Shown: piece by piece, positions 1 through 11,630 of the stretch
Layout: every line of letters begins with the position of its first letter
How positions within the stretch are numbered: the stretch's first letter is position 1
Assembly: GCA_032622095.1 (NCBI GenBank)
Contig: CP136069.1
Location: 18,429,326-18,493,325, forward strand
Source: Siphonodentalium dalli
Taxonomy: Eukaryota; Mollusca; Scaphopoda; Gadilida; Siphonodentaliidae
Reading direction: 5' to 3'
DNA length: 64,000 nucleotides
Position numbers and translations under genes: made by a program
The notes under the pieces: generated by a model
The model's database searches: none
Told to the model about the DNA's origin: nothing
Seen by the model: the letters and a program-made list of their open reading frames with translations, nothing else

Positions 1-1865
1 CTTATATATGTGAGTCTCCCATAGGCCGGAGCGACTCGCACATATATAAGAGATTACATTAGCCTAACAATATTTACATTGACCTTGTAGGCGAGTACAT
101 TCTCCTATATATGTGAGTCTCCCATAGGCCGGAGCGACTCGCACATATATAAGAGATTACATTAGCCTAACAATATTTACATTGACCTTGTAGGCGAGTA
201 CATTCTCCTATATATGTGAGTCTCCCATAGGCCGGAGCGACTCGCACATATATAAGAGATTACATTAGCCTAACAATATTTACATTGACCTTGTAGGCGA
301 GTACATTCTCCTATATATGTGAGTCTCCCATAGGCCGGAGCGACTCGCACATATATAAGAGATTACATTAGCCTAACAATATTTACATTGACCTTGTAGG
401 CGAGTACATTCTCCTATATATGTGAGTCTCCCATAGGCCGGAGCGACTCGCACATATATAAGAGATTACATTAGCCTAACAATATTTACATTGACCTTGT
501 AGGCGAGTACATTCTCCTATATATGTGAGTCTCCCATAGGTCGGAGCGACTCGCACATATATAAGAGATTACATTAGCCTAACAATATTTACATTGACCT
601 TGTAGGCGAGTACATTCTCCTATATATGTGAGTCTCCCATAGGCCGGAGCTACTCGCACATATATAAGAGATTACATTAGCCTAACAATATTTACATTGA
701 CCTTGTAGGCGAGTACATTCTCCTATATATGTGAGTCTCCCATAGGCCGGAGCGACTCGCACATATATAAGAGATTACATTAGCCTAACAATATTTACAT
801 TGACCTTGTAGGCGAGTACATTCTCCTATATATGTGAGTCTCCCATAGGCCGGAGCGACTCGCACATATATAAGAGATTACATTAGCCTAACAATATTTA
901 CATTGACCTTGTAGGCGAGTACATTCTCCTATATATGTGAGTCTCCCATAGGCCGGAGCGACTCGCAAATATATAAGAGATTACATTAGCCTAACAATAT
1001 TTACATTGACCTTGTAGGCGAGTACATTCTCCTATATATGTGAGTCTCCCATAGGCCGGAGCGACTCGCACATATATAAGAGATTACATTAGCCTAACAA
1101 TATTTACATTGACCTTGTAGGCGAGTACATTCTCCTATATATGTGAGTCTCCCATAGGCCGGAGCGACTCGCACATATATAAGAGATTACATTAGCCTAA
1201 CAATATTTACATTGACCTTGTAGGCGAGTACATTCTCCTATATATGTGAGTCTCCCATAGGCCGGAGCGACTCGCACATATATAAGAGATTACATTAGCC
1301 TAACAATATTTACATTGACCTTGTAGGCGAGTACATTCTCCTATATATGTGAGTCTCCCATAGGCCGGAGCGACTCGCACATATATAAGAGATTACATTA
1401 GCCTAACAATATTTACATTGACTTTGTAGGCGAGTACATTCTCCTATATATGTGAGTCTCCCATAGGCCGGAGCGACTCGCACATATATAAGAGATTACA
1501 TTAGCCTAACAATATTTACATTGACCTTGTAGGCGAGTACATTCTCCTATATATGTGAGTCTCCCATAGGCCGGAGCGACTCGGACATATATAAGAGATT
1601 ACATTAGCCTAACAATATTTACATTGACCTTGTAGGCGAGTACATTCTCCTATATATGTGAGTCTCCCATAGGCCGGAGCGACTCGCACATATATAAGAG
1701 ATTACATTAGCCTAACAATATTTACATTGACCTTGTAGGCGAGTACATTCTCCTATATATGTGAGTCTCCATAGGCCGGAGCGACTCGCACATATATAAG
1801 AGATTACATTAGCCCAACAATATTTACATTGACCTTGTAGGCGAGTACATTCTCCTATATATGCG
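1..1865. repeat. 103-bp satellite array with a hairpin in every unit
   Basis: About 18 head-to-tail copies of a 103-bp unit; the spacing was measured from the recurrent TATATATGTGAGTC word at positions 4, 107 and 210. Each unit holds an inverted repeat, CTTATATATGTG paired with CACATATATAAG, around a short loop containing CCCATAGGCCGGAGC, followed by a spacer with CCTAACAATATTTACATTG. Units differ by only a few substitutions, so the array is young or homogenised. It runs off the left edge, so its full length is unknown. The hairpin and spacer match the inside of the single-copy element at 44073-44328. Confidence 0.97.
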
Positions 1866-1956
1866 AGGCTCCATCTGGGAGACACGCATATAATAGAGAC
1901 TGTACTGCCACATGGTTTTTTAATGCTGCACAAGCGCAGTTCACGCCATGAAAGGG
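1866..1956. mobile_element. right end of the TTAA-type MITE that contains the satellite
   Basis: After the last 103-bp unit comes a decayed hairpin arm, then a TTTTAATGCTGCAC segment and a terminus ending CCATGAAAGGG followed by TTAC. The same order (TTTAATGCTGCACCAGCGCAG, then CATGAAA) ends the MITE at 44073-44328. The terminal GGG next to a TTAA-like site fits piggyBac-type ends. The left end lies outside the window. Confidence 0.7.
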
Positions 1957-2640
1957 TTACGATTGAGCAATCATAAACTCGGGTGGGGAGAGAAAGGCAC
2001 AAACAGGTTCCGTCAGCAGTCGACGACAGAATTATACGTGTGCGTATTAAAGTGCCACGCCATCTCGACAGAAGCATCCGCCATAATATAGGCGGGGAGC
2101 GAAGACATAATTTGTACGCGTTTCTCAACGAATCAGATTGAACACGATTACCATTGTATATAGAGGTATCGCGGACAGAGATTATTTATTTATTGACCCC
2201 CACGTATGGAGAGTAGAATATTTACAAATAAGACATATGCTTTTTGAACCACAGTCTTGACAATATGTTTCCACGCGGAATTTACAGGAATTGTTCCTTC
2301 ATCCAAATATTCACCGAAATAGCTACGCAATAGATATTTGTCCATAATGGCGAATATATCTTGAACAGCGCCAGTAGATTGGCGATTAAACAGTTATGAT
2401 TGTTCACATAGTGATTGGTGCGATCGTTTGGAGGGTTTTGCTTCCCATGATTTCAAGAATGATTTTCATAATTTATAAGAGACGAGAGATGCGATAGACA
2501 CGACCGTTGCAGATTTCTTCAATGTTACACACAGATGGACGCAATCAGCCACCTCCTCGATCAAATGGATTTCAAGAATCCACGTCCATTATCCGTCCGC
2601 TTGAGCCTTTCTTTGTTCATTTCGAATAACACGACTTTTG
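1957..2640. other. no recognisable gene
   Basis: AT-rich sequence with only short ORFs. It may be 3' flank or untranslated sequence of the RT pseudogene that begins further right on the minus strand. No repeats or motifs were recognised. Confidence 0.5.
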
Positions 2641-2981
2641 ATATGACGTGTGAAAAATTAAATCGCCATTTCAAACTATATGTCTGACATATTTGTAAAG
2701 TGTGTCGAGCCCAGACTTTGACAAAAATGTAATAGCACCTACTATTGTGGGAGAAGAATAAGACATTCCGTTAATTTGCAGGCCAACATTTGATTCTTGT
2801 AAGGCCACAAAGAGGTCATTAATGTAGATGAAGTATAGCAGAAACGGGATAATACACCCCCTGTATTGTTCCTTGTTTCCCTGGGGAAACTTTCCGAGAT
2901 GCGGCCATGGTACTGCTCTCGACTAGTCACATCCGTGTGGACACTTGAGAGGAGACGAACAAGCTTGTTTGAGAACCCGTT

Positions 2982-3447
2982 TTAACCCTTTCAGTGCCAG
3001 GTCCGATTTTTGTGTCAACCCATATACCCTGTGCCAATGCATTCTCTTATATTTGCTAGTCGACCATAGGTCACCTCGCATATATAAGAGAATGCATTTG
3101 GCCTAACAATTTTTGATCATTTGTTATTATTTTTTACAAGTTTTACAATTTTAATAATTTTTTCTTATATTCTTTAACAGACTTATTTTGTAGGTTTAGT
3201 GCCAGGGAATCTTACGTTTTTCATGGGCATCAAAATTATTACTATGAATACTTGGTGATAGTTTTGAGTTATAACATGCCCCTAAGGTTTTATCCAGTTT
3301 GTTTTTAAATTCGCTATAGCATGCTTAAGCATACCCAAAAAAACTTCAACCCAAAAAAATATATAATTTAAAAAACAAAATTAGGGCCGATTTTACCTTT
3401 TGTAAATTAGGGCCGATGAGATCGGCCCCTGGCACTGAAAGGGTTAA
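2982..3447. mobile_element. piggyBac-like MITE with TTAA duplication (copy 1)
   Basis: A 458-bp element (2986-3443) is bounded by TTAA on both sides. Its inverted ends are CCCTTTCAGTGCCAGG and CCTGGCACTGAAAGGG. TTAA targets and CCC...GGG ends are the hallmark of piggyBac transposons; no transposase is present. It holds one arm of the palindromic MITE family (3028-3116) and then AT-rich filler. A close relative in the same orientation lies at 61868-62320. Confidence 0.9.
3028..3116. repeat. single palindromic hairpin arm
   Basis: CCCTGTGCCAATGCATTC leads into a palindrome around CTTATATTTGCTAG and CTCGCATATATAAG, then GGCCTAACAATTTTT. It equals one of the two arms of the MITE at 9585-9949. 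The second arm is absent, so this is a half copy inside the piggyBac-like element. Confidence 0.85.
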
Positions 3448-4080
3448 CGTTTTAACAAGCTGTATAATAGAATGTCTGCATGCCTGGCCTTGTCGAAGGC
3501 CTATTGTGAGTCTAGGAAGACCACAAACAGTTTCTTACCGTTATATCTAGCATAGTGAATAGATTCCATAAAATGAAAGAATGCATGGAACACCTAATAC
3601 CTTCATGAAAGCCATGTTGATGATCGTCGTGGAAACTATGCATTAGATGACTTTTGATAATTATCTGGAGTGTATCGAAAAGTGTATAACTGTCGGACAA
3701 AGATGCATGTTTAGGATAGCCTTATACAAAGGGATCACAATGCCAAGCTTTCATCTTTGGATGGATGCTGTCCATTGCGAACATACAATCAAATAACATT
3801 TTGACACAAAAAGTAATGAATCAGGGGCTTATTTTTTAAATGTTTGCCGACATAAGATCATTGCGACATAAGACAATTAAGCGAAGTTCATTCGTTGTAA
3901 CAGGTGAGCATTGGGGACATTCGTCGCCGGAATTAATGACTCCATATTTGGCGAGCACCGAGGCAATTTCGCTTCAACAGAAATCTCAAACAATTCATCA
4001 TCCCAGTGTCGAAGTGGTGCACAGAGCTCGCTGAAGTAATTACACCATCCAAAAAATATTTAATTCGGATCTCGATACGC

Positions 4081-5219
4081 AGTATGACCCGACCGAACTC
4101 TACTGAAGAACCGACTTTCGAAGTCGGTGAACGTTTATTATTGAGGAACCTCCAGAACTTATTTTGGTTATGTGCAGGACTTCTCTCAATTTCTATGTGT
4201 TGTGAAAATAACGTTTAACTGATATACGGTGTTCCCGTCTGAAATCCCGTTTAGATTGTTTATATAAAGCATACGAAGAATAATGTGAATCGCGTGGTCA
4301 TCCTTCTGCTGACCGTTATTCGTGTATAGTTTCTTATTTTCTGTTTTGAGTTTATCAAGCTCAGAGTTCAATAAGGTCGTAAGTCAGGGCGATACTTTAT
4401 CATACGAACTGAGTAATCAACAGGTAAAATAATGGCAGCCACTAAGCGGTCGTAAAACATGCACGTGTTCTGCTTCGTATATATATAGAACGCCTTCGTG
4501 TAAAGTCGCACGCTCATGGTCTAACAAAAACAGTATAGTTATAAATGTGCACGTTCTCTCGCATAACATTTTCTAGTGGTATGTTGTTGACGAGGTTTGC
4601 AGGAGATGGACAAGGAACATACGACAGGGAGATGGTTCGAAGTGTTGAGTGCATCGTCATTCAGAATATCATAACAATGTACCATATGAGTTTGATCCTT
4701 TGATACAAGAATATGGTATGTCAATGAAGGTTATAATTCGTTCACTGTATAGTATGGAAAGAACGAAAAATCACAGTCGTTGTAGTTCATCGAAGCTACA
4801 AATCAATGAGGTTAGGAAACGAATAGAATGTTTCAGCCCTTCCGCTTGTGAGATATGTGTTGTGATAATCGTATGCTTCATGTATCTGCACATTCACATC
4901 CTCAATTAGTATAACAGGTATATATGGGTACCATAGCGTACCATGTCTCGACAGAAGCCCTCGACATTCGAGGTGGAGAGACGAAGGCTCAAACAGGTTG
5001 TCGTTTGTTGAACATATTATTTGAACATTTCCTAAGGGAACAACTCATCAATGAGTATTTAGCAAAGAGAGTGTTAACAACGCACCGATCAGTGGCAGGT
5101 CTGGTAGTTGGGGTTTTGAGTTGTGCTGTCGTTACCAAATGTGTTCTCCAGAGAGGCTATTAATTAACTCCGGTTAAGATGTCAATATTGTCTGTGGAAA
5201 CATCACTGCGCGCAACCGA
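4081..5219. other. no recognisable gene
   Basis: Contains ORFs of 61-86 codons on both strands with no recognisable domain. A stretch near 4945-5005 (CTCGACAGAAGC, GGTGGAGAGA, CTCAAACAGGTT) shares words with 1983-2070 (GGTGGGGAGAGA, CACAAACAGGTT, TCTCGACAGAAGC), suggesting an old duplicated repeat. Nothing supports a host gene. Confidence 0.5.
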
Positions 5220-5229
5220 TTGAAGTTAG

Positions 5230-5469
5230 TAAAATCATCATCATCATCCTTGATCCATCATCATCATCCATCACCAATTATCATCATCAACATTCATCAT
5301 CATCATCATCATCATCATCCATTATTATCGTCATCATCATCATTATCATCATCATCATCATCATTATCATCATCATCATCATCCATCACCCATTATCATC
5401 ATATTCATCATCATCATCCATCATCCATGATCCATCATCATCATCCATCACCCATTATCATCATCATCA

Positions 5470-5507
<38 letters not shown>

Positions 5508-5594
5508 ACATTATTATCGTCATCATCATCATTATCATCATCATCATCATTATCATCATCATCATCATCCATCACCCATTATCATCATCATCAT

Positions 5595-5625
<31 letters not shown>

Positions 5626-5799
5626 TTATTATCGTCATCATCATTATCATCATCATCATCATCATTATCATCATCATCATCATCATCATCATCCACCACC
5701 CATTATCATCATCATCATTCATCATTATCATCATCATCCATTATTATTATCATCATCATCATCATCCATCACCCATTATTATCATCATCATCATCCATT

Positions 5800-5830
<31 letters not shown>

Positions 5831-5995
5831 TTATCATCATCATCATCAGCAGCAGCATCCATCAGCATCATCGGCATCATTATCATCATCATCATCATCA
5901 CTATCATAATCATCATCATTATCATCCATCAACCATCATCATCATCATCATCATCAGCCATCATCAGCCATCATCATCCTTCATCGTCATCTTCC
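5230..5995. repeat. TCA/CAT trinucleotide microsatellite
   Basis: About 760 bp of (TCA)n broken by CCAT, TTAT and CGTC interruptions. The long open frame through it (poly-His, poly-Ser or poly-Ile depending on frame) is a by-product of the 3-bp period and not a gene. Confidence 0.97.
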
Positions 5996-6135
5996 ATAAA
6001 CACCATCATCATCGAATAAGGGGGTTGAGTCGCCATGGCATCTACCCCGTTAATATACACAGTTATGGGATTGAGTTATAGTAATTAGAATTGTAGTGTT
6101 TGTAATATGAGCACCATAATTATGAGTTATTACTC

Positions 6136-6465
6136 GTAGTTGTATTTATGGTCCCAGAACATGTTGTCAAATTGTTCTTTGAACGCCTTCACAGAATCTG
6201 TCACAACAACATGTTCAGGTAAAGCGTTCCATTCGATAATAACTCTTTGGCTGAAGAAGTGTTCATGTACACATTTAGTTGTTTGGTGTTTCTGCAATTT
6301 ATAACCGTGCCCGCGTGTTCCTTGTACAATGCACCCTCAAAGAAGACGTGTCTGTTTATGTTAGAGAGGTCGTGTGTGATTTTATATACCTCAATCATGT
6401 CCCCTCGAGTTCGCCTGCGTTTAAGGGACATTGGAGCTGTTTTAATATTGGAAAGGCTCAATAGC
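6136..6465 (-). pseudogene. C-terminus of a CR1-like LINE reverse transcriptase
   Basis: The minus strand encodes LKRRRTRGDMIEVYKITHDL, the conserved segment after the RT thumb of CR1-type LINEs. After a frameshift near 6305 it continues with HFFSQRVIIEWNALPEHVV and ends in KAFKEQFDNMFWD before a stop. This RGDxIExYK ... FFSQRV ... WNxLPxxVV order is the normal C-terminal signature. The upstream part of the ORF is missing, replaced by the 49-bp minisatellite. It resembles 53480-54020 in layout. Confidence 0.87.
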
Positions 6466-6469
6466 AGGG

Positions 6470-8540
6470 ACAGGAACCTACATGTACGTCACCAAACAGT
6501 CGCTTCAGACGGTCGGGAACTTACGTCACTAACGTAATCTCTAAAACATCGCTTCAGACGTTCAGGAACCTACGCATCTAAGGTAATATCTAAACCGTCG
6601 CGTTAGATGTTCAGGAACCTGCGTCACTAAGGTAATCTCTAAACAGTCGCTTCAGACGGTCAGGAACATACGTCACTAACGTAATCTCTAAAACGTCGCT
6701 TCAGACGTTCAGGAACCTACGCATCTAAGGTAATATCTAAACCGTCGCGTTAGATGTTCAGGAACCTACGTCACTAATGTAATCTCTAAACCGTCGCTTC
6801 AGACATTCAGGAACTACGTCACTAATGTAATGTCTAAACTGTTGCTTCAGACGTTCAAGAACCTACGTCACTAAGGTGATATCTAAACCGTCGCTTCAGA
6901 CATTCAGGAACCTGCGTCACTAAAGTAATCTCTAAACAGTCGCTTCAGACGTCCAGGAACCTACGTCACTAAAGTCATCTCCAAAACATCGCGTCAGACG
7001 TTCAGGAACCTACGTCTCTGAGGTAATATCTAAACCGTCGCTTTAGATGATCAGAAACCTACGTCACTAATGTAGTCTCTAAACCGTTGCTTCAGACGTT
7101 CATGAACCTATGTCACTAAGGTAATATCTTAACCGTTGCTTCAGACGTTTAGGAACCTATGTCACTAAGGTAATATCTAAACCGTCGCTTCAGGCATTCA
7201 GGAACCTACGTCACTAATGTAATCTCTAAACTGTTGCTTCAGATGTTCATGAACCTACATCACTAAGGCAATCTTTAAACCGTCGTTTCAGACGTCACTA
7301 ATATGATCTCTAAACCGTTGCGTCAGACGTTCAGGAACCTACGTCACTTAAGGTAATCTCGGATCCGTTGCTACGTCACTAATGTAATCCTCTAAACCGT
7401 TGTTTCAGACACGTAACCACTAAGTTAAAATCTAAACCGTCGCTTCGGACGTTCAGGAACCTAAGTCTCGAAGATAATATCTAAACCGTCGCTTCAGACG
7501 TGAGGAACCGACGTCACTAAGTTATCTCTAACCCGTCGCTTCTTCAGATGTCCAGGAACCTACGTCACTAAGGTAATCTCTAAACCGTTGCTTCAGATGT
7601 TCGGGAACCTACGTCACTAAGGTAATATCTAAACCGTCGCTTCAAACGTTTTGAAACATACTTCATTAAGGTAATATCTAAACCGTTGCTTCGGACGCTC
7701 AGGAACCTACGCCACTAAGGTGATCTCTAAACCGTCACTCCATACGTTCAGGAGCCTTCGCCAGTAATGTTATCTCTAAACCGTGGCTTCAGACGTTCGG
7801 GAACCTACGTCACTAAGATAATCTCTAAACCGTTGCTTCAGACATTCATGAACCTACGTCACTAAGGTAATCTCTAAACCGTTGCATCGGACGTTCAAGA
7901 ACATACGTCACTAAGGTAATCTCTAAACCGTTGCTTCAGACGTTCAGGAACCTACGTCACTAAGGTAATCTCTAAACCGTTGCCTCAGACGTTCAGGAAC
8001 CGACGTCACTAAGGTAATCTCTAAACCGTCGCTTCACACGTTCAGGAACCGACCTCACTAAGGTAATCTCTAAACCGTTGCTTCAGACGTTCAGGAACCT
8101 ACGTCACTAAGGTAATCTCTAAACCGTTGCCTCAGACGTTCAGGAACCGACGTCACTAAGGTAATCTCTAAACCGTCGCTTCACACGTTCAGGAACCGAC
8201 CTCACTAAGGTAATCTCTAAACCGTTGCCTCAGACGTTCAGGAACCGACCTCACTAAGGTAATCTCTAAACCGTTGCCTCAGACGTTCAGGAACCTACGT
8301 CACTAAGGTAATCTCTAAACCGTTGCCTCAGACGTTCAGGAACCGACGTCACTAAGGTAATCTCTAAACCGTCGTTTCATACGTTCAGGAACCTACGTCA
8401 CTAAGGTAATATCTAAACCGTCGCTTCAGACGTTTAGGAACCTACTTCACTAAGGTAATCTCCAAGCCGTTGCTTCGGACGTTCAGGAGCCTACGTCACT
8501 GATGTAATCTCTAAACCGTCGCTTCTCACGTTCGGACAGC
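6470..8540. repeat. 49-bp minisatellite, about 42 copies
   Basis: Tandem units of the form TAAACCGTCGCTTCAGACGT followed by TCAGGAACCTACGTCACTAA and GGTAATCTC; the 49-bp spacing was checked at 8071 and 8120. The left half is diverged and has indels, while the right half (about 7900-8400) is more uniform, as expected if recent turnover is concentrated there. No coding content. Confidence 0.95.
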
Positions 8541-9422
8541 TGATATTTGGAACGCATGCAGTGGGTGCGCCATATAATTGCTGTAGGAGTTATTGCTCTT
8601 ACGAATGAAAAGGATTATGTATATATACGAGCATCTACTAAATGGTTGATAAATGTGTTGAAATTGTTCTCGTAGTTTGAATTCCATCGAGTAATTGGTG
8701 GGTAATCGTTGTTTTTTAGACCAAAATTCGGACATTTCCTTCTTTCTTATAAACTAAGTGGACTGAAATGGCCATTAGCTGGAACTTTTACAACATTAGG
8801 GGGGTGTCAGGTCGGACATTACCAACACCGTTTGAGAGAGTTTGAGGCCAGGATGCTAGGATTTTACAATTTGGTTCTGATTTCCAAAGTTTCTCGCCCA
8901 GTCCGAACCATGGCCGATCCGGCCCGGTGGGTCCTCCTCCCTCCGCGATGGCCTGTCAATGACTTATTATCAATTAATAATAACAAAATCGAGTGATGTA
9001 TCAGTTGGGAAATTTCAAACCGGGTGAGGGTTCTAATGGACTTGGGAGTATGTATGGCTTGGTTCAAGGGGTGCAATTTAAAAATCCAAGATGGACCGCC
9101 TCCTAGCTACGTCCCTGCCGCGACCATCATATGGCTCAGATTGGCTTGCTTTGGGATCATAGACCTGTCCAGTGGTATATCTGTTGTACTCAGCTTTCCA
9201 TTATCGGCAACTTTTCGATTGTCCGGGCTAATACCAACTTCATCGACGGACAAATATCGGTATTCTTTATGAGAACACTGGACTCCACTTGTCGAAGTTG
9301 AATTGCCAATCGATCATGTTGTCTGTTGAAATTTATCACGCATTCATCACATTATTGTCGATTCATGTCGAATCCCCGAAGAAGATGTTAATCTGCAGAT
9401 GTGATCTGACATGTTAGCGATC
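8541..9422. other. no recognisable gene
   Basis: ORFs of up to 95 codons occur on both strands, but none has a recognisable domain. There is a somewhat GC-richer patch near 8890-8960. Confidence 0.5.
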
Positions 9423-9518
9423 GAACTGACACGTTATATTAATGGAATCAATCATCCGATAACGTATTCACATGCTGCGAGATCTCGATTCCAATGACTG
9501 CAAGGACCCTCATAGAAA
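9423..9518 (+). repeat. left copy of a 96-bp direct repeat flanking a MITE
   Basis: Starts GAACTGACACGTTATATTAA and includes CCAATGACTGCAAGGACCC. It is repeated with a few changes at 9962-10057, on the other side of the palindromic MITE. Confidence 0.93.
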
Positions 9519-9582
9519 GTAGTTAATGAAGAAACCCAAAGCTTCTTATATCAAGAAGCATACATTGCTGAGATAAGGTTTT

Positions 9583-9951
9583 TACCCTGTGCCAATGCAT
9601 TCTCTTATATATGCGAGTATAGGTCGCCTCGCATATATAAGAGAATGCATTGGCCTAACAATTTTTTACAATTTTAATATTTTTTTCTTGTATTCTTTAA
9701 CAATTTTATAATTTTACCCATACAGAGCCCCAGACAAACATGAGCAGACGACACTCTTCTATATGCTTCTATATACGTGTGGGGCTCCCTGCAGGGTAAT
9801 GGATGTTTTTTTATTTTATGTCCTAAAAATTGTAAGAAACATTTATTTTTTTAAAATGATAAACAAATTGTTAGGCCAATGCATTCTCTTATATATGCGA
9901 GGCGACCTATGGTCGACTCGCATATATAAGAGAATGCATTGGCACAGAGTA
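9583..9951. mobile_element. palindromic two-hairpin MITE, full copy
   Basis: The element spans 9585-9949 and is flanked by TA on each side. Its long inverted ends start CCCTGTGCCAATGCATTC. Each end is itself a palindrome of about 70 bp around TCTCTTATATATGCGAG, so the element can form two hairpins or one long foldback. The middle contains CAGAGCCCCAGACAAACATG and a GGGGCTCCCTGCAGGGTAAT segment that recurs in the copies at 34002, 47950 and 63297. No ORF, so it is non-autonomous. The TA flanks fit a Tc1/mariner-type target, but the family is not assigned. Confidence 0.88.
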
Positions 9952-9961
9952 AAAAAAACAT

Positions 9962-10057
9962 GAACTGACACGTTATATTAATGGAATCAATCAGCCGATA
10001 ACGTATTCACATGCTGCGAGATCTGGATTCCAATGACTGCAAGGACCCTTGTAGAAA
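9962..10057 (+). repeat. right copy of the 96-bp direct repeat
   Basis: Near-identical to 9423-9518, starting 11 bp after the MITE terminus. The duplication is far longer than a target-site duplication. Confidence 0.93.
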
Positions 10058-10456
10058 ATATTTCAAAATAACATATCATAATTATTATTATATTATCTTC
10101 CATTTCCTATGAAATTCCCTGATAAAATTGGCGATAAAGATTTGGCGATAAAAAACATCTGTATCGTTACTGCAGTTGCGATAAAAGGCGCCCGTGACGT
10201 CGTTGGCTGGTTCAAAATCATGAATTTACTGACGTCACATCAATCGAGTGAAAAATCAAAACGACATTCCAACCTATATGCTTGCGTACTATAAACAAAT
10301 AATTCCTAGGTTTTAACATTATTTGATTGCCTATCATCATGGGTATTATGGTATAACATATCACAAAGTAACTAATATGTATCTGTCCAGTATTTATTAT
10401 AAATTATATAAAACATGCAGGTGTAAGAGATTTTGTCCACTGAAATCAATTTCCGT
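10058..10456. other. no recognisable gene
   Basis: AT-rich with short ORFs only; nothing recognised. Confidence 0.5.
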
Positions 10457-10982
10457 TACACTCTTAGAACAAATGTGTATAAATACTACACAATATGTGT
10501 TACATTTGATCTTAAACAAAATTGTGTAGAAATGACACATGACATAAATGTGTCGGTGGAATTTTCTCAACATTGAATATGAGTGAATATGTGAGATATT
10601 ATATTTAATAGATGAGATATGTTCTATTTGAGACATAAACCTCGTAAAAGCTGCCATAATAACAAATTGGCAGCTTCTTTAAAACTTTGAGCTACACAAT
10701 TATGTGTTGTTCAGTTTTTACACAAACATAGTGTATAACAAAGTTTAAAGCTGCTGCCAATTGTTTGTTCCGTGGTAGCCTTTACGAGTTTTGTGTCTCC
10801 GATAGAACACATTTCATCTAATAACTATGATACACTCACATATTCAATCATATTCAACATTGATGATATTCCACCGACACATTTAATAATTATATGTCAT
10901 GTGTCATTTCTACACAATTTTTTTAAAGATCAAATGTAACACATTTTGTGTAGTATTTATACACATTTGTTCTAAGAGTGTA
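10457..10982. mobile_element. 526-bp foldback MITE
   Basis: The element starts TACACTCTTAGAACAAATGT and ends with the reverse complement, ACATTTGTTCTAAGAGTGTA. The inverted similarity continues inward (TACACAA, GTTACATTTGATC, ATGACACATGACAT, AGCTGCCA) to a centre near 10715, so almost the whole element is one long inverted repeat. TA is the outermost dinucleotide on both sides. No coding content. Confidence 0.88.
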
Positions 10983-11182
10983 GGCATATTTGCGTGAACT
11001 TGCAAGTTGCATGGGAGAATTTAGCAAAGCGAGCTAATCGCGTGACACAGATACCTTTGCAGGATGGGAGAATTTACTCAAGAACGCTAATCGTCGGACA
11101 CAAATCCAACAATTTTGGCATTTAAGAAGCTCCTAAAATGTAATCCGTGTGGTTGATTCTGTTACACCAATGGTAGATAAAC

Positions 11183-11497
11183 GTGTTATATACACAATGT
11201 GTTTGTATCGATTCTTTTATATCGCGACGAGGCTAGTTTTCGTCGTCACATAGCGACTCGGCGACCAAGGTCACCTCGTCGCTATATGGCCACCAAAACT
11301 AGCCTCGTCGCTATATGGCCACCAAAACTAGCATCGTCGTTATATGGCCACCAAAACTAGCCTCGTCGCTATATGGCCACCAAAACTAGCCTCGTCGCTA
11401 TATGGCCACCAAACACTAGCCTCGTCGCTATATGGCCACCAAACACTAGTCTCGTCGCGATACAAGAATCGATACAAATACATTGTGTATATAACAC
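11183..11497. mobile_element. foldback element with an internal tandem array
   Basis: The inverted ends, GTGTTATATACACAATG...CATTGTGTATATAACAC, continue inward through TGTATCGATTCTT and CGCGACGAG, about 48 bp per arm. Between the arms lie about seven copies of a 29-30-bp unit, CTCGTCGCTATATGGCCACC plus AAAACTAGC (11270-11460). No target duplication was seen. The ORFs overlapping it are by-products of the repeat. Confidence 0.85.
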
Positions 11498-11630
11498 ATA
11501 TATATCACACATTTCTTGTGTAGCACATATCACCGATGTTTCAAGACACTTGACAACATTAAAATAAATAAACAAATTTCAAAATTTACATTTCAGACAT
11601 GCGATAATTACGTAGCCCGCATTGAAAGCT

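Larger units (their letters stand above)
2640..4080 (-). pseudogene. non-LTR retrotransposon reverse transcriptase remnant
   Basis: Read on the minus strand, broken frames give the ordered blocks of a LINE reverse transcriptase. They are an N-terminal WDDELFEISVE-like stretch (about 4040-3990), GIVIPLYK (about 3755), QHGFHEG (about 3620), a KLFVVFLDSQ-x-AFDK block that is motif A (about 3530-3490), and further on FIYINDLFVALQ, the usual block just before the catalytic YxDD (about 2840-2800). Stops and frameshifts interrupt every block, so it is dead. A piggyBac-like MITE (2986-3443) splits it between motif A and the INDL block, and the RT resumes on the other side. The clade is probably CR1/Jockey-like; no intact catalytic DD is visible. 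Confidence 0.85.

Noticed and set aside
1-1865. Regular palindromic repeats as a possible CRISPR array
   Set aside because: The 103-bp units are continuous, with identical 'spacers', and the rest of the window is eukaryotic; a CRISPR array needs unique spacers.
5220-5909. 229-codon ORF rich in His, Ser and Ile
   Set aside because: It is the translation of a TCA/CAT trinucleotide microsatellite; any frame stays open, and there is no non-repeat protein sequence.
9583-9951. The TATATATGCGAG palindromes as transcription terminators or replication origins
   Set aside because: They occur as paired ends of repeated elements with shared internal modules, which is explained by a MITE family; no further evidence for such roles.
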